From GCA-002282575 sp964519885 (GTDB taxonomy: Bacteria; Pseudomonadota; Gammaproteobacteria; Thiomicrospirales; Thiomicrospiraceae), in NCBI GenBank assembly GCA_964519885.1, contig CAZFLX010000002.1, forward strand, positions 1-64,000: DNA of 64,000 nt. Direction: 5' to 3'. The notes beneath the pieces are model-generated. The model was not told the origin of the DNA. It ran no database searches and saw nothing but the letters and a program-made list of their open reading frames with translations. Positions 35,462 to 44,312 of this stretch are shown piece after piece; the stretch's first letter is position 1; each line of letters begins with the position of its first letter. Made by a program: the position numbers and the translations under genes.

Positions 35462-37411
35462 ATGTCAATGCATGCTATTTTTCTCACCATTTTATTGTCG
35501 CCGTTGGTAGGTGCGATTGGTGCAGGTGTCTTTGGGCGTTGGCTAGGTCGCGCAGGTTCTCATCGTATCACTATCGCGTCGGTAGCGGTTTCGGCTGCTC
35601 TGTCAGCTTACGTTTTTTATCTTTACGTGTTTGCAGGTGTTGAGTCATACAATGCTACTATTTACACCTGGATGGTTTCGGATGGTATTCGCTTTGAAGC
35701 TGGCTTCCTAGTAGACCGTTTAACAGCAACCATGATGTTGGTGGTGACTTTTGTTTCCTTGATGGTACATATTTACACCATCGGTTACATGGAGCACGAA
35801 GAAGGTTATGAGCGTTTCTTTAGTTATATTTCGCTGTTCACCTTTTCAATGCTTTCGTTGGTCATGGCGAACAACTTCTTACAACTTTTCTTTGGTTGGG
35901 AAGCGGTAGGTTTAGTTTCTTATTTACTGATTGGCTTCTACTTTAAGCGTGAATCTGCGAACCAAGCCAGCTTAAAAGCCTTCTTGGTGAACCGTGTGGG
36001 TGACTTTGGTTTCCTACTGGGTATTGCTTTAGTGGTGGGTTACTTTGGTACGCTAGACTATGCTGAGTTTTTTGATGGCTTAGCCGCTCATACAGGTACG
36101 AGTATCATGTTCGGTGATACGGCCATTCACATGCTGACCTTGATGACCATGCTGTTGTTTGTTGGTGCTATGGGTAAGTCGGCGCAAATGCCATTGCACG
36201 TGTGGTTACCTGAGTCGATGGAAGGTCCAACGCCGATTTCAGCATTGATCCATGCGGCAACCATGGTTACTGCGGGTATCTTTATGGTGGCGCGTTTGTC
36301 ACCCGCTTATGAATTAGCAGAAGGCACTTTGACCTTTATTCTGTTGACGGGCGCTTTTACTGCTTTACTCATGGGCTTGTTGGGTATTGTGCAGACAGAT
36401 ATTAAGCGTGTAGTTGCTTATTCAACCCTATCTCAATTAGGTTACATGGTCGCTGCCTTGGGTGTTTCTGCTTATGCAGCAGGTATGTTCCATGTCCTGA
36501 CGCATGCTTTCTTTAAGGCTTTGTTATTCTTGGCTGCAGGTTCGGTAATCATTGCTATGCACCACGATCAAGATATTCGCAATATGGGTGGCTTGGCGAA
36601 GAAAATGCCGATTACTTATGTAGCGCTGTTGGTTGGTTCTTTAGCATTAATTGGTTTTCCGGGTTTTTCAGGTTTCTACTCGAAAGACGGTATCTTAATG
36701 GCCATTGCTGAGGCAGACTCTGTTGCTGCACAGCTTGCTTTTGTCATGCTACTAGTAGGTGTTTTTGTTACAGCTTTCTATAGTTTCCGTATGTTCTTTA
36801 TTGTGTTCCACGGCAAGGAAAGTGAGTATGTTCGTACCCATGAAATTCACGAATCGCCTTGGGTGGTGACACTGCCACTGATTGCTTTAGCGATTCCAGC
36901 AGTCTTCTTCGGCGGATTATTCGTCGAGCCAATTTTATTTGGTGATATGTTCGCTGATGCCATTACGGTTGCGCCTGAACATAATGTTTTAGCTAAGGTT
37001 GCTGAAAATGGCACTTCTGCGGTGGATATGTTGTTGCATGGGTTGGTTGCATTACCAACTTGGTTAGCCTTAGCTGGTGTTGGTTTAGCATGGTTCCTCT
37101 ACATTAAACGTCCAGATTTAGCACCGGTGCTAGCGCGACGTTTTACCGGAGCTCATGCAACCTTGCGTCATGCATACGGCTTTGATCGCTTCAATGATAT
37201 TGTGTTTGTTCAAGGAACCCGTCGTGTTGGTGAATTCTGCTCACGTGTTACAGATAGCAAAATGATTGATGGTTGGGTTGTTAATGGGACAGCTAATGCT
37301 ATTGCTTTCCTGGCTGCGAAAGGTCGTTATGCCCAGACCGGCTATTTGTATCACTACGCTTTTGTCATGATTTTTAGCCTGATGGGGCTATTAGCATGGG
37401 CACTATGGTAA
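35462..37411 (+). CDS. nuoL: NADH-quinone oxidoreductase subunit L
   Basis: NuoL is the distal proton-pumping subunit, homologous to Mrp antiporters. The 649-residue protein has many membrane helices. Conserved segments include LFFGWEAVGLVSYLLIGFYF with the key glutamate, MPLHVWLPESMEGPTPISAL, the lysine helix, and KRVVAYSTLSQLGYM. The long lateral-helix region lies in the C-terminal third, ending near residue 649. Confidence 0.97.
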   Translation: MSMHAIFLTILLSPLVGAIGAGVFGRWLGRAGSHRITIASVAVSAALSAYVFYLYVFAGVESYNATIYTWMVSDGIRFEAGFLVDRLTATMMLVVTFVSLMVHIYTIGYMEHEEGYERFFSYISLFTFSMLSLVMANNFLQLFFGWEAVGLVSYLLIGFYFKRESANQASLKAFLVNRVGDFGFLLGIALVVGYFGTLDYAEFFDGLAAHTGTSIMFGDTAIHMLTLMTMLLFVGAMGKSAQMPLHVWLPESMEGPTPISALIHAATMVTAGIFMVARLSPAYELAEGTLTFILLTGAFTALLMGLLGIVQTDIKRVVAYSTLSQLGYMVAALGVSAYAAGMFHVLTHAFFKALLFLAAGSVIIAMHHDQDIRNMGGLAKKMPITYVALLVGSLALIGFPGFSGFYSKDGILMAIAEADSVAAQLAFVMLLVGVFVTAFYSFRMFFIVFHGKESEYVRTHEIHESPWVVTLPLIALAIPAVFFGGLFVEPILFGDMFADAITVAPEHNVLAKVAENGTSAVDMLLHGLVALPTWLALAGVGLAWFLYIKRPDLAPVLARRFTGAHATLRHAYGFDRFNDIVFVQGTRRVGEFCSRVTDSKMIDGWVVNGTANAIAFLAAKGRYAQTGYLYHYAFVMIFSLMGLLAWALW

Positions 37412-37442
37412 TCACCAGTAGCATTAATAAGGACGAATAAGG

Positions 37443-38954
37443 ATGACACAATTTCCACTACTGAGTGCGTTGATTTGGTTGCCGATTTTATCGGGCGTAT
37501 TGGTACTGATGATGCGACAACAGCCTAACCTAGCCAAGCAGTTTGCGCTTTGGTCTTCGGTGCTGGTGTTTGTTTTATCGTTAGGCTTGTACACAGGCTT
37601 TGATAACACAACCCCACAGATGCAGTTTGTTGAGCAAGCGAGCTGGATTTCTGCGTTTAACATTCAATACTTTTTGGGTGTAGATGGCTTGTCAATGCCA
37701 TTGATTATTTTGACGACTTTCACCACAGTATTGGCTGTCTGGTCGGCATTTGATTGTATTAAAGAACGTGTCGAACAGTACATGGCGGCCTTCTTAATGA
37801 TGAACGGCATCATGATCGGCGTTTTCTCTGCCTTAGATGCAATATTATTCTATGTGTTCTGGGAAGTCTTGCTGATCCCTATGTTCTTAGTGATTGGTCA
37901 ATGGGGTGGTCAACGTCGTGTTTATGCGACGATTAAGTTCTTCCTTTACACCTTCTTGGGTTCGGTGTTTATGTTGATTGCCTTTCTGTATATGTACAGT
38001 CAGATTGGTAGTTTTTCACTGTTGGATTTCCAAGCAATGCCATTGGGCTTTACGGCACAGATTTTAATTTTCTTAGCTTTCTTGATTGCCTTTGCTGTTA
38101 AAATTCCGATGTTCCCAGTGCATACTTGGTTACCCGATGCCCATGTTGAAGCACCGACTGCAGGTTCAGTGGTACTGGCTGCAATTATGCTGAAAATGGG
38201 TGGTTACGGTTTTGTGCGTTTCTCTTTACCTATGACGCCTGACGCAGCGAATGAGTTGGATTGGTTAGTCATTAGTTTATCGATTATTGCCATTGTGTAT
38301 ATTTCAGTAATTGCGATGGTGCAGAAAGACATGAAAAAGCTGGTGGCTTATTCTTCGATTGCTCACATGGGCTTTGTCACGCTAGGTATGTTTTTACTTT
38401 ACGGTATTCTGCGTAATACAGGAGAAGTGCAGGGCGCGATTATGGGTCTTGAGGGTGCGATGATCCAAATGATTTCCCACGGTTTGATCTCTGCGGCTAT
38501 GTTCTTGGCGATTGGTGTGATGTATGATCGTATGCACACGCGTGAAATTTCAGCTTACGGTGGTGTGGTCAACACCATGCCTGTATTTGCCGTATTTGTG
38601 CTGCTATTTGCTATGGCGAATGCGGGATTGCCAGGTACGTCAGGTTTCGTTGGCGAGTTCATGGTTATTTTGGCGGCATTTAAGTCTAACTTCTGGATTG
38701 CCTTAGCTGCTGCAACAACACTGATTTTGGGTGCTGCATATACGTTGTGGATGGTTAAGCGGGTTATATTCGGCGATGTGGTCAATCATCATGTTGCTGA
38801 ATTGTCTGATTTAAATCGTCGAGAGTTCGTCATTATGTCTATTTTGGCCGTTGCAGTAATTGCTTTAGGCTTTTACCCAGCACCTGTAATGGATATTATG
38901 CACGCTTCAGTTGCTCATTTGGTTGAGCAAGCGATGACTTCTAAGTTGCCTTAA
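37443..38954 (+). CDS. nuoM: NADH-quinone oxidoreductase subunit M
   Basis: NuoM is the second antiporter-like proton-pumping subunit. The 503 residues show the conserved helix YVFWEVLLIPMFLVIGQWGG (Glu in helix 5), FPVHTWLPDAHVEAPTAGSV, and DMKKLVAYSSIAHMGFV. It is separated from nuoL by 31 bp and from nuoN by 19 bp. Confidence 0.97.
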   Translation: MTQFPLLSALIWLPILSGVLVLMMRQQPNLAKQFALWSSVLVFVLSLGLYTGFDNTTPQMQFVEQASWISAFNIQYFLGVDGLSMPLIILTTFTTVLAVWSAFDCIKERVEQYMAAFLMMNGIMIGVFSALDAILFYVFWEVLLIPMFLVIGQWGGQRRVYATIKFFLYTFLGSVFMLIAFLYMYSQIGSFSLLDFQAMPLGFTAQILIFLAFLIAFAVKIPMFPVHTWLPDAHVEAPTAGSVVLAAIMLKMGGYGFVRFSLPMTPDAANELDWLVISLSIIAIVYISVIAMVQKDMKKLVAYSSIAHMGFVTLGMFLLYGILRNTGEVQGAIMGLEGAMIQMISHGLISAAMFLAIGVMYDRMHTREISAYGGVVNTMPVFAVFVLLFAMANAGLPGTSGFVGEFMVILAAFKSNFWIALAAATTLILGAAYTLWMVKRVIFGDVVNHHVAELSDLNRREFVIMSILAVAVIALGFYPAPVMDIMHASVAHLVEQAMTSKLP

Positions 38955-38973
38955 TGTGAGCGGATTTTAAACG

Positions 38974-40410
38974 ATGGATATGATGTTACAAGTTTTAGCC
39001 CCTGAATTGCTGATTCTAATTGCGGCGATGACGTTGTTGGTTGGCGATACGTTTTGGGGACACCGTTATAAGGCACTGACTTTTCAGTTAACTTTGGCGA
39101 GTATTGTGCTAACCGCACTGATGATATTGTTTAGCTTCTCAACGACATCGGTACAGTTATTTAACGGTGCTTTCATTCGTGATGGTGTTGCGGATGTCTT
39201 AAAGTTATCTATGTTGTTCATGACATTCTTTGCCTTCCTGTTTGCGCGCGACTACTTAGTTCAACGCAATATTGATCGTGGTGAATACTATGTGCTTGGG
39301 CTATTAAGCTTGCTCGGAATGATGGTGTTAGCCTCGTCGTATGACATGGTTACACTGTTTATGGGTTTAGAAATCATGTCGTTGGCACTCTATGCGATGA
39401 TTGCCATGCAAAAAGATTCGGGTTTTGCCATCGAATCAGCCATGAAGTATTTTGTTTTGGGTGCGATGGCGACGGGTTTATTACTTTATGGTATGACCTT
39501 AGTTTACGGTAATGTCGGTTCATTACAATTTGCTACGATTTACCAAACATTGGCAACCAATGAACAATCGCTGGTACTGAGTTTGGGTTTGGTGTTCATT
39601 TTGGTTGGCTTGGCATTTAAGTTTGGTGCAGCACCTTTCCACAATTGGGTTCCTGATGTTTATCACGGTTCTCCAACAGGGATCACTTTGTTCCTGTCGG
39701 CTGCGCCTAAAATTGCTGCTTTTGCCCTGATGTTCCGTTTGCTCATTGAAGGTTTGGAAGCTGCTATCATGCAGTGGCAAAGTATCTTAATTATCTTGGC
39801 AGTTTTGTCGTTGGTCGTGGGTAATGTGATTGCCATTGCGCAAACTAATTTAAAACGTATGTTGGCATATTCAACTGTTTCGCACATGGGTTTTATCTTG
39901 TTAGGTTTCTTGACGGGTAATGTTGGTGGCTATGCGGCTGCTATGTATTATGTTGTCATTTATGCCTTAATGAGTTTGGGCGGTTTTGCGGTGATTGTTG
40001 CCTTATCGCGCAAGGGTTTTGAGTCGGATAATATTGTTGACTTGGCAGGCTTGGGTAAGCGTAATCCAGTACTTGCATTAATCATGATGGTGATTTTGCT
40101 CTCTATGGCTGGTATTCCGCCGTTTGTTGGTTTCTATGCCAAACTGGTTGTACTGACCGAAGTGGTTGAAGTAGGTTTAACTTGGTTAGCAGTGTTTGCT
40201 GTGGTTATGTCGGTGATTGGTGCTTACTACTATCTACGTGTGATCAAGGTGATGTATTTTGATCAACCAGTGTCAAACCATGTGCATGATGCGAACTTCG
40301 CAACGCCTTCATTGCGTTATGGATTGATACTGCTAGCCACCTTGGTGCTGGTGCTGGGTCTGCTTCCCGATGGCATGTTGACACTATTTAATGACGTGAT
40401 GATGTATTAA
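38974..40410 (+). CDS. nuoN: NADH-quinone oxidoreductase subunit N
   Basis: NuoN is the third antiporter-like subunit of complex I. The 478-residue sequence has the helix MGLEIMSLALYAMIAMQK, FKFGAAPFHNWVPDVYHGSP, and NLKRMLAYSTVSHMGFILLG. With it the operon contains all 14 nuo genes in canonical order A to N, so complex I is complete. Confidence 0.97.
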   Translation: MDMMLQVLAPELLILIAAMTLLVGDTFWGHRYKALTFQLTLASIVLTALMILFSFSTTSVQLFNGAFIRDGVADVLKLSMLFMTFFAFLFARDYLVQRNIDRGEYYVLGLLSLLGMMVLASSYDMVTLFMGLEIMSLALYAMIAMQKDSGFAIESAMKYFVLGAMATGLLLYGMTLVYGNVGSLQFATIYQTLATNEQSLVLSLGLVFILVGLAFKFGAAPFHNWVPDVYHGSPTGITLFLSAAPKIAAFALMFRLLIEGLEAAIMQWQSILIILAVLSLVVGNVIAIAQTNLKRMLAYSTVSHMGFILLGFLTGNVGGYAAAMYYVVIYALMSLGGFAVIVALSRKGFESDNIVDLAGLGKRNPVLALIMMVILLSMAGIPPFVGFYAKLVVLTEVVEVGLTWLAVFAVVMSVIGAYYYLRVIKVMYFDQPVSNHVHDANFATPSLRYGLILLATLVLVLGLLPDGMLTLFNDVMMY

Positions 40411-40423
40411 GGGGTAGTGGTTG

Positions 40424-40732
40424 ATGCAACAAGAATTCATTTGGGGATACCTACTGCTCTGCTTGTTGCTTGCAAATTTGCCGTGGGTAACGCGCCGTTT
40501 ATTTTTCGTTGTTAGCTTGAGTCGGAAGACCTTTGTTATCCGAACGCTTGAATGGGCTGTGTATGCCTTCATTGCCTTAATGGCAGGCTGGGGACTTGAA
40601 TATCAGTTAACGGGTAGTATTCAAGCTCAAGACTGGGAATTTTATGTTTCTACCTTGTTTATGTTTATGATTATGTCCTTCCCGGGTTTAATTTATTTAA
40701 TGAAACAGGGTAAAGTCGTGAACCCTAGCTAA
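40424..40732 (+). CDS. DUF2818 family membrane protein, last gene of the nuo operon
   Basis: This 102-residue protein has three predicted membrane helices (about 7-19, 42-58 and 78-95) and matches my recollection of the DUF2818 family: LPWVTRRLFF near the first helix, RTLEWAVYAFI, WEFYVSTLFMF and a final SFPGLIYLMKQG. The ATG at 40424 lies after AAGGGG. It begins 13 bp after nuoN and is followed by a terminator, so it is co-transcribed with nuo. An accessory or assembly role for complex I is an inference from context; its biochemical function is not established. Confidence 0.82.
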   Translation: MQQEFIWGYLLLCLLLANLPWVTRRLFFVVSLSRKTFVIRTLEWAVYAFIALMAGWGLEYQLTGSIQAQDWEFYVSTLFMFMIMSFPGLIYLMKQGKVVNPS

Positions 40733-40756
40733 CTAGGTTTTGCGGTTAATCTAATG

Positions 40757-40783
40757 AGCCGAGGCATGAACCTCGGCTTTTTT
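40757..40783 (+). terminator. Terminator of the nuo operon
   Basis: AGCCGAGG (40757-40764) and CCTCGGCT (40771-40778) form a perfect 8-bp stem with a CATGAA loop, followed by a run of six T's. Confidence 0.9.
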
Positions 40784-40809
40784 GTTGTGCTAGCAAGTGA
40801 GGCGAATGA

Positions 40810-41436
40810 ATGGCAGCAATTGGTTTGATGGGTGGGACTTTTGACCCGATTCATCTTGGACATTTGCGCTCAGCTTGGGAGGTATCACAACAGCTGATGC
40901 TGGATGAAATGCATTTCATTCCGAGTGCGATACCTGTACACCGTCCTCAACCTCAAGCTACGGCAGGAGAGCGCTTAGCCATGGTTAAAGCAGCGATTGA
41001 GGGCATTTCGGGTTGGCAGGTTAATGATTGCGAGTTGAGACGTGAAGCGCCATCTTATACGGTTGATACTTTGCTAGATTTAAGAGCCAGGTTAGGCAAA
41101 GAGCCTGAGTTTTGGTTTTTAATGGGAAGTGATGCTTTTGAGGGTTTGCTCAGTTGGCATCGTTGGCAGGATTTATTAACCCTAACCAATCTTGCTGTGA
41201 TGGTCAGAGCTGGACGTCAGCCAAAATGCTGTACTCAGTTACAACAATTATTAAATGTTCCCAGAGAAGTGGGCAAAACACACGGGCAGGTTGAGTTGGT
41301 TGAGGTAACAGCATTGGCCATTTCTGCCACACAAATTCGTGCGGAGTTGGCAGTTAACCAATTACCGCGTTTTTTAGTCAGTGACTCGGTGTTAGAATAC
41401 ATAACAGAGCACAAAATTTACGGTTATAAAGGTTAA
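40810..41436 (+). CDS. nadD: Nicotinate-nucleotide adenylyltransferase
   Basis: NadD adenylates nicotinate mononucleotide in NAD synthesis. The 208-residue protein has the nucleotidyltransferase motif GGTFDPIHLGHLRSA near residue 8, SYTVDTLLDLR, FLMGSDAFEGLLSWHRW and ISATQIRAEL near the C-terminus. It starts the nadD-rsfS-rlmH-maf-rng cluster, a common proteobacterial order. Confidence 0.95.
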   Translation: MAAIGLMGGTFDPIHLGHLRSAWEVSQQLMLDEMHFIPSAIPVHRPQPQATAGERLAMVKAAIEGISGWQVNDCELRREAPSYTVDTLLDLRARLGKEPEFWFLMGSDAFEGLLSWHRWQDLLTLTNLAVMVRAGRQPKCCTQLQQLLNVPREVGKTHGQVELVEVTALAISATQIRAELAVNQLPRFLVSDSVLEYITEHKIYGYKG

Positions 41437-41441
41437 TAAGT

Positions 41442-41774
41442 ATGCAGTCAGAAGCATTAGTGGCGTTAGTGGTTAAAGAGTTAGACGATAATAAGGCTAA
41501 AGCAATTACGCAATTGGATGTACGCGGTTTGAGTAATGTGACCGATTTTATGGTGGTGGCTACTGCCACCTCAAGTCGTCATGGTAAAGCTTTGGCAGAT
41601 AAGGTTTGGGAAGCGTCTAAAGAAGCGGGCAATATTCCCGTGGGCATGGAAGGTGAGTTGGTGGGCGATTGGGTATTGCTCGATTTAGGTGATGTGGTGG
41701 TCCATATTATGCTGGAAGAAGTGCGTGCGCTTTATCAGTTAGAAAAATTGTGGAATATGCGCCCTAATAGCTAA
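41442..41774 (+). CDS. rsfS: Ribosome silencing factor
   Basis: RsfS binds ribosomal protein uL14 and blocks subunit joining when nutrients are scarce. The 110-residue DUF143-type protein has the typical segments KAITQLDVRGLSNVTDFMVV, then ATATSSRHGKALADKV, GELVGDWVLLDLGDVVVHIM and LYQLEKLW. It lies 5 bp after nadD and 13 bp before rlmH. Confidence 0.96.
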   Translation: MQSEALVALVVKELDDNKAKAITQLDVRGLSNVTDFMVVATATSSRHGKALADKVWEASKEAGNIPVGMEGELVGDWVLLDLGDVVVHIMLEEVRALYQLEKLWNMRPNS

Positions 41775-41787
41775 GTCATTTGTTGCT

Positions 41788-42258
41788 ATGAATTTAAAGC
41801 TGATCTGTGTAGGGCAAAAAATGCCCGCTTGGATTACCACGGGTTTTCAAGAGTATGCGGTACGTCTGACGGGGCAGGTTCGTTTGCAGTTGATTGAAGT
41901 CGCTCCAGCCAAACGCACTAAAACAGGTGTTGCTACTAAGTACATGGAAGAGGAGGCCGTGCGTATTGAGTCCGCATTGTCAGGCAATCCCTTACGCATT
42001 GTGTTAGACGAGCATGGAGCAGTCGTCGATACCAAAGCCATTTCCAAGCGCATGGAGCAGTGGTTGCCTTCGGGACGTGATGTTGCCTTGATTGTTGGTG
42101 GTCCTGATGGGCTTGCGCCCAGTATTAAACAAAGTGCCGATTGGTGTTGGTCTTTAACGCCCTTGACTTTGCCCCACCCCTTAGTGAGGGTGATGTTGGC
42201 GGAGCAGTTGTATCGGGCTTGGTCGCTAATGAATAACCATCCTTACCATCGCGAATAG
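41788..42258 (+). CDS. rlmH: 23S rRNA (pseudouridine1915-N3)-methyltransferase
   Basis: RlmH is a SPOUT methyltransferase that modifies pseudouridine 1915 in helix 69 of 23S rRNA. The 156 residues begin MNLKLICVGQKMPAWI and carry LIVGGPDGLAPSI in the knot, then LTLPHPLVRVMLAEQLYRAW, and end NNHPYHRE, the conserved C-terminal SAM/ribosome contact. Confidence 0.97.
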   Translation: MNLKLICVGQKMPAWITTGFQEYAVRLTGQVRLQLIEVAPAKRTKTGVATKYMEEEAVRIESALSGNPLRIVLDEHGAVVDTKAISKRMEQWLPSGRDVALIVGGPDGLAPSIKQSADWCWSLTPLTLPHPLVRVMLAEQLYRAWSLMNNHPYHRE

Positions 42259-42267
42259 GATTTGTTT

Positions 42268-42831
42268 ATGCTTTATTTAGCTTCTGCGTCACCCAGACGT
42301 GCTGAATTATTAACCCAGTTGGGTATTGATTACCAGATCGCCGTGGCTGATGTGCCAGAAATCAGGAGTGCGGATGAAACAGCGCTGGCCTATGGCTATC
42401 GGGTCAGTTTTGCGAAAGCTGAGGCGGCGGCACAGCAGTTGCCACCAAGGGCTTGGGTGTTGTCGGCGGATACCGAGGTGATTATTGATGACGAAACGCT
42501 AGGCAAGCCTCGAGATAAAGTCCATTTTATGCAGATGATGCAGCGTTTGTCGGGTCAAACTCATGCAGTGCAAACAGTGATTTGTTTAAGGCATGGTGAG
42601 GCGTGTTGGCAAAATCATCAACTCAGTTTGGTTAAATTTCGTTCATTAAGTGATGCTGAGTTAATGGCGTATTGGTCGTCCACAGAGCCAGCAGGTAAGG
42701 CTGGCGGCTATGCCATCCAAGGTAAAGCACAAGCATGGATTAGCCAGTTTCAAGGAAGTTACTCGGGAGTTATGGGTTTACCTTTGTATGAAACGGAACA
42801 ATTATTGAAGTTAGCAGGTTATTTAGCATGA
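42268..42831 (+). CDS. maf: Maf-family nucleoside triphosphate pyrophosphatase
   Basis: Maf enzymes hydrolyse dTTP, UTP or modified nucleotides to monophosphates. The ATG at 42268 follows TAGGA; the frame opens at a TTG at 42262. The 187-residue protein shows YLASASPRRAELLTQLGI, the catalytic aspartate region LSADTEVIIDDETLGKP and GGYAIQGKAQAWI. The QG-A region fits the dTTP/UTP-type (YhdE-like) subgroup. Its stop overlaps the rng start (ATGA). Confidence 0.94.
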   Translation: MLYLASASPRRAELLTQLGIDYQIAVADVPEIRSADETALAYGYRVSFAKAEAAAQQLPPRAWVLSADTEVIIDDETLGKPRDKVHFMQMMQRLSGQTHAVQTVICLRHGEACWQNHQLSLVKFRSLSDAELMAYWSSTEPAGKAGGYAIQGKAQAWISQFQGSYSGVMGLPLYETEQLLKLAGYLA

Positions 42832-44312
42832 GCCTTGCCAGTGAAGAAAAAGTTATCGTCAACGTTACGCCGCGAGAAACGCGCGTTGCCTGGATTGAAA
42901 ACGGTGTTTTGCAAGAGGTGTGGGTAGAACGTGTCAGTAAGCGTGGCTTAGTGGGTAATTTGTATCGAGGTCGTGTGGTTCGTGTGTTACCGGGTATGCA
43001 AGCAGCTTTTGTTGACGTGGGCTTAGACAAAGCGACATTCTTACACGTTTCTGATGTCTGTACTAAGCCGCTGATTTTTGGCGACAATACGCCAGTTGAT
43101 ACGGATGACATCACCAAACTACTGCGTGAAGGGCAGGAAATTTTGGTACAGGTCATTAAAGACCCGTTGGGCTCAAAAGGCGCACGGGTTTCGATGAATA
43201 TTACCTTGCCTTCTCATTTATTAGTACATTTGCCACGCGAGCAAACCATCGGCGTGAGTCAACGTATTGAATCGCAAGAAGAGCGTGAGCGACTCAGAGC
43301 GATTGTTGAAAGCAGTGAAGAGCGCGTTCAAATGAGTGGTGGCTTTATTGTCAGGACTGTCGCAGAAGGGGTTGAAGCGCAAGAGCTGTTAGATAATATG
43401 CGTTTTTTGCATAAATTGTGGCAACACATTGAAACGAAAATGTCTGCGGCAACAGGTCCAACGCTGATACATGAAGATTTGCCATTATTTTTGCGCGTGA
43501 TTCGTGATGTGCCGCAAGAACGTATTGAGTCGTTACGTGTCGATTCGCGTGAAACCTTTGTGCGTATGCAGCAGTTTGCGCAAACCTATGTCCCTGAGTT
43601 GGCGGAACGCATCGAGCTTTATCAGGGTGAACGTCCTATTTTTGATTTGTATTCAGTTGAAGATGAAATTCAGAAAGCCTTAGAGCGTAAAGTTCCCTTG
43701 AAGTCGGGTGGTTATTTAATTATTGACCAAACCGAGGCGATGACCACCATTGATGTGAATACGGGTGCGTTTGTTGGAAATCGTAATTTAGAAGAAACCA
43801 TTTATAAAACCAATTTGGAAGCGGCACAGGCAATTGCGCGACAACTCAGATTGCGTAATTTAGGCGGCATCATCATCATTGATTTTATTGATATGGCGGT
43901 TGAATTACATCGTCAACAGGTGTTACAGGCTTTAGATCGCGCACTGGCGAAAGATCGAACTCGCAGTACTGCCAGTCAATTAACCAGCCTAGGCTTGGTG
44001 GAAATGACACGTAAGCGCACGCGTGAGAGCCTTGTGCGCACCTTGTGTGAACCCTGTCCCGTCTGTCATGGTCGTGGTGTGGTTAAGTCGATTGAAACCT
44101 TGGTGTATGAAGTATTTCGTGAAGTGACACGTATGGCACGACAATATGATGCAGATAAATTACTGGTGATTGCCAGCGACCTATTGGTAGAGCGTATGTT
44201 GGAAGACGAGTCTTCGAGTATCGCTGAATTGGAGTCCTTTTTGAATAAGAGTATTTCCTTTCAAATCGATAACCATTATTTTCAAGAACAATTTGATGTG
44301 GTGATGCTGTAA
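42828..44312 (+). CDS. rng: Ribonuclease G
   Basis: RNase G is an endonuclease for 16S rRNA 5'-end maturation and mRNA decay. The 494-residue protein has an N-terminal S1 domain (about 37-125, GNLYRGRVVRVLPGMQAAFV), the 5'-sensor/RNase H-like region, and the catalytic aspartates in TTIDVNTGAFVG and IIIIDFIDMA. The zinc-link motif is CEPCPVCHGRG. It lacks the long C-terminal scaffold of RNase E, which is why Rng is preferred. It follows maf with ATGA overlap and abuts yhdP with no gap. Confidence 0.95.
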   Translation: MSLASEEKVIVNVTPRETRVAWIENGVLQEVWVERVSKRGLVGNLYRGRVVRVLPGMQAAFVDVGLDKATFLHVSDVCTKPLIFGDNTPVDTDDITKLLREGQEILVQVIKDPLGSKGARVSMNITLPSHLLVHLPREQTIGVSQRIESQEERERLRAIVESSEERVQMSGGFIVRTVAEGVEAQELLDNMRFLHKLWQHIETKMSAATGPTLIHEDLPLFLRVIRDVPQERIESLRVDSRETFVRMQQFAQTYVPELAERIELYQGERPIFDLYSVEDEIQKALERKVPLKSGGYLIIDQTEAMTTIDVNTGAFVGNRNLEETIYKTNLEAAQAIARQLRLRNLGGIIIIDFIDMAVELHRQQVLQALDRALAKDRTRSTASQLTSLGLVEMTRKRTRESLVRTLCEPCPVCHGRGVVKSIETLVYEVFREVTRMARQYDADKLLVIASDLLVERMLEDESSSIAELESFLNKSISFQIDNHYFQEQFDVVML

